Below are positions 63,604 to 64,000 of a stretch of 64,000 nucleotides of DNA, one piece after another. Source of the DNA: Fundicoccus sp052116145 (GTDB lineage: Bacteria > Bacillota > Bacilli > Lactobacillales > Aerococcaceae); NCBI RefSeq assembly GCF_052116145.1, contig NZ_JBQKLQ010000002.1:308546-372545 (forward strand). Reading direction: 5' to 3'. Below the pieces are notes generated by a model. The model was given only the letters and a program-made list of their open reading frames with translations, had not been told where the DNA came from and searched no databases. Made by a program: the position numbers and the translations under genes. Position 1 is the first letter of the stretch. Every line of letters begins with the position of its first letter.

Positions 63604-64000
63604 GTGTCGACTCAACGCGTCAGTCGGCACAATAGATGGAGGAGACTGTCGACTCGACGCGTCAGTCGGCACAATAGATGGGGGAGACTGTCGACTCAAC
63701 GCGTCAGTCGGCATATAAAAATCAGAATTTTGACTTGTATGAGAATTGAATGGTGAAAAATAGTTAGGGTGACTTGTTTTCACGCGAGTTTTTAATCTTA
63801 CTGGTAAATCCAGCTTTAATGTGTCGACTCGACGCGCCAGTCGGCACAATAGAGGGGGGAGACTGTCGACTCAACGCGTCAGTCGGCATATAAAAATCAG
63901 AATTTTGACTTGTATGAGAATTGAATGGTGAAAATTAGTTAGGGTGACTTGTTTTCACTCGAGTTTTTAATCTTACTGGTAAATCCAGCTTTAATGTGTC
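63604..64000. repeat. Nested 42-bp palindromic repeats in ~175-217-bp blocks
   Basis: Palindromic units GTCGACTCAACGCGTCAGTC-GGC begin at 63606, 63648 and 63690 in the first block and at 63823 and 63865 in the second, always 42 bases apart. The blocks start at 63604 and 63821, and a third starts at 63996, so the array runs past the window edge. Outside the units the blocks are nearly identical (ATATAAAAATCAGAATTTTG and onward). The first block is longer by exactly one 42-bp unit. Confidence 0.85.

Noticed and set aside
63550..63849. A 99-codon minus-strand frame (MCRLARRVDTL...)
   Set aside because: It reads through the palindromic repeats and the duplicated block, with no start signal; non-coding repeat DNA explains it.

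Overview
The window looks like the chromosome of a low-GC Gram-positive bacterium of the order Lactobacillales. The evidence is AT-rich intergenic DNA, strong AGGAGG-type ribosome binding sites, WxL/DUF916 surface proteins, a lactic-acid-bacterium type citrate fermentation cluster with a CitO-like GntR regulator, LicT/RAT-controlled beta-glucoside genes, and the origin-side genes rlmH, htrA and walJ. Aerococcaceae or Carnobacteriaceae would fit, but I cannot fix the genus from sequence alone. Most housekeeping genes lie on the minus strand, so the replication origin is probably beyond the right edge.

Left part (1-28.9 kb). A TPP riboswitch precedes thiT and a TatD-like hydrolase. A LysM/serine-hydrolase gene follows, broken by TAA codons. 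A decayed large serine recombinase comes next. Then there is a citrate fermentation region: citC-D-E-F-X, a DUF1576 membrane protein, Na+-pumping oxaloacetate decarboxylase oadA-G-biotin protein-B, a divergent CitMHS transporter, and citO-citG. Citrate would enter through the CitMHS carrier and be cleaved by citrate lyase to acetate and oxaloacetate. OadABG would then decarboxylate the oxaloacetate, and CitC, CitG and CitX would build and activate the lyase prosthetic group. A metNIQ-M20 amidohydrolase operon follows; it sits under a cobalamin riboswitch and its metN is split by an IS3-family element. Small genes, a tRNA-Thr, DUF2254 and DUF4385 complete this part.

Middle part (28.9-51.9 kb) is mosaic accessory DNA. 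The 3' end of rlmH (51.86 kb) lies in a roughly 30-bp sequence that recurs in direct orientation at 35.3, 28.9 and 4.74 kb. The sequences flanking these sites are also shared: one signature on the inner left side (sites A, C, D) and one on the inner right side (B, C, with a degenerate form at A). This is the layout expected for tandem cassettes inserted at the rlmH 3' end, as SCC elements do in staphylococci. The two best-defined cassettes are B-C (6.4 kb: DUF262 restriction-like protein, IS3 element, truncated nth, uxuA-kdgA) and C-D (16.5 kb: truncated flavoprotein-like gene, IS21 and IS4 elements, methyltransferase, WxL locus, truncated degV with TetR, and three related secreted proteins). 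No intact recombinase is seen; a remnant sits next to site A.

Right part (51.9-64 kb) is core-like: rlmH, ktrB-ktrA, a cluster of DnaA boxes, htrA, a beta-glucoside operon (licT-bglP-bglA with two RAT/terminator modules) and walJ. It also holds two tandem arrays of 42-bp units built on 23-bp imperfect palindromes (57.1-57.6 kb and 63.6-64 kb).
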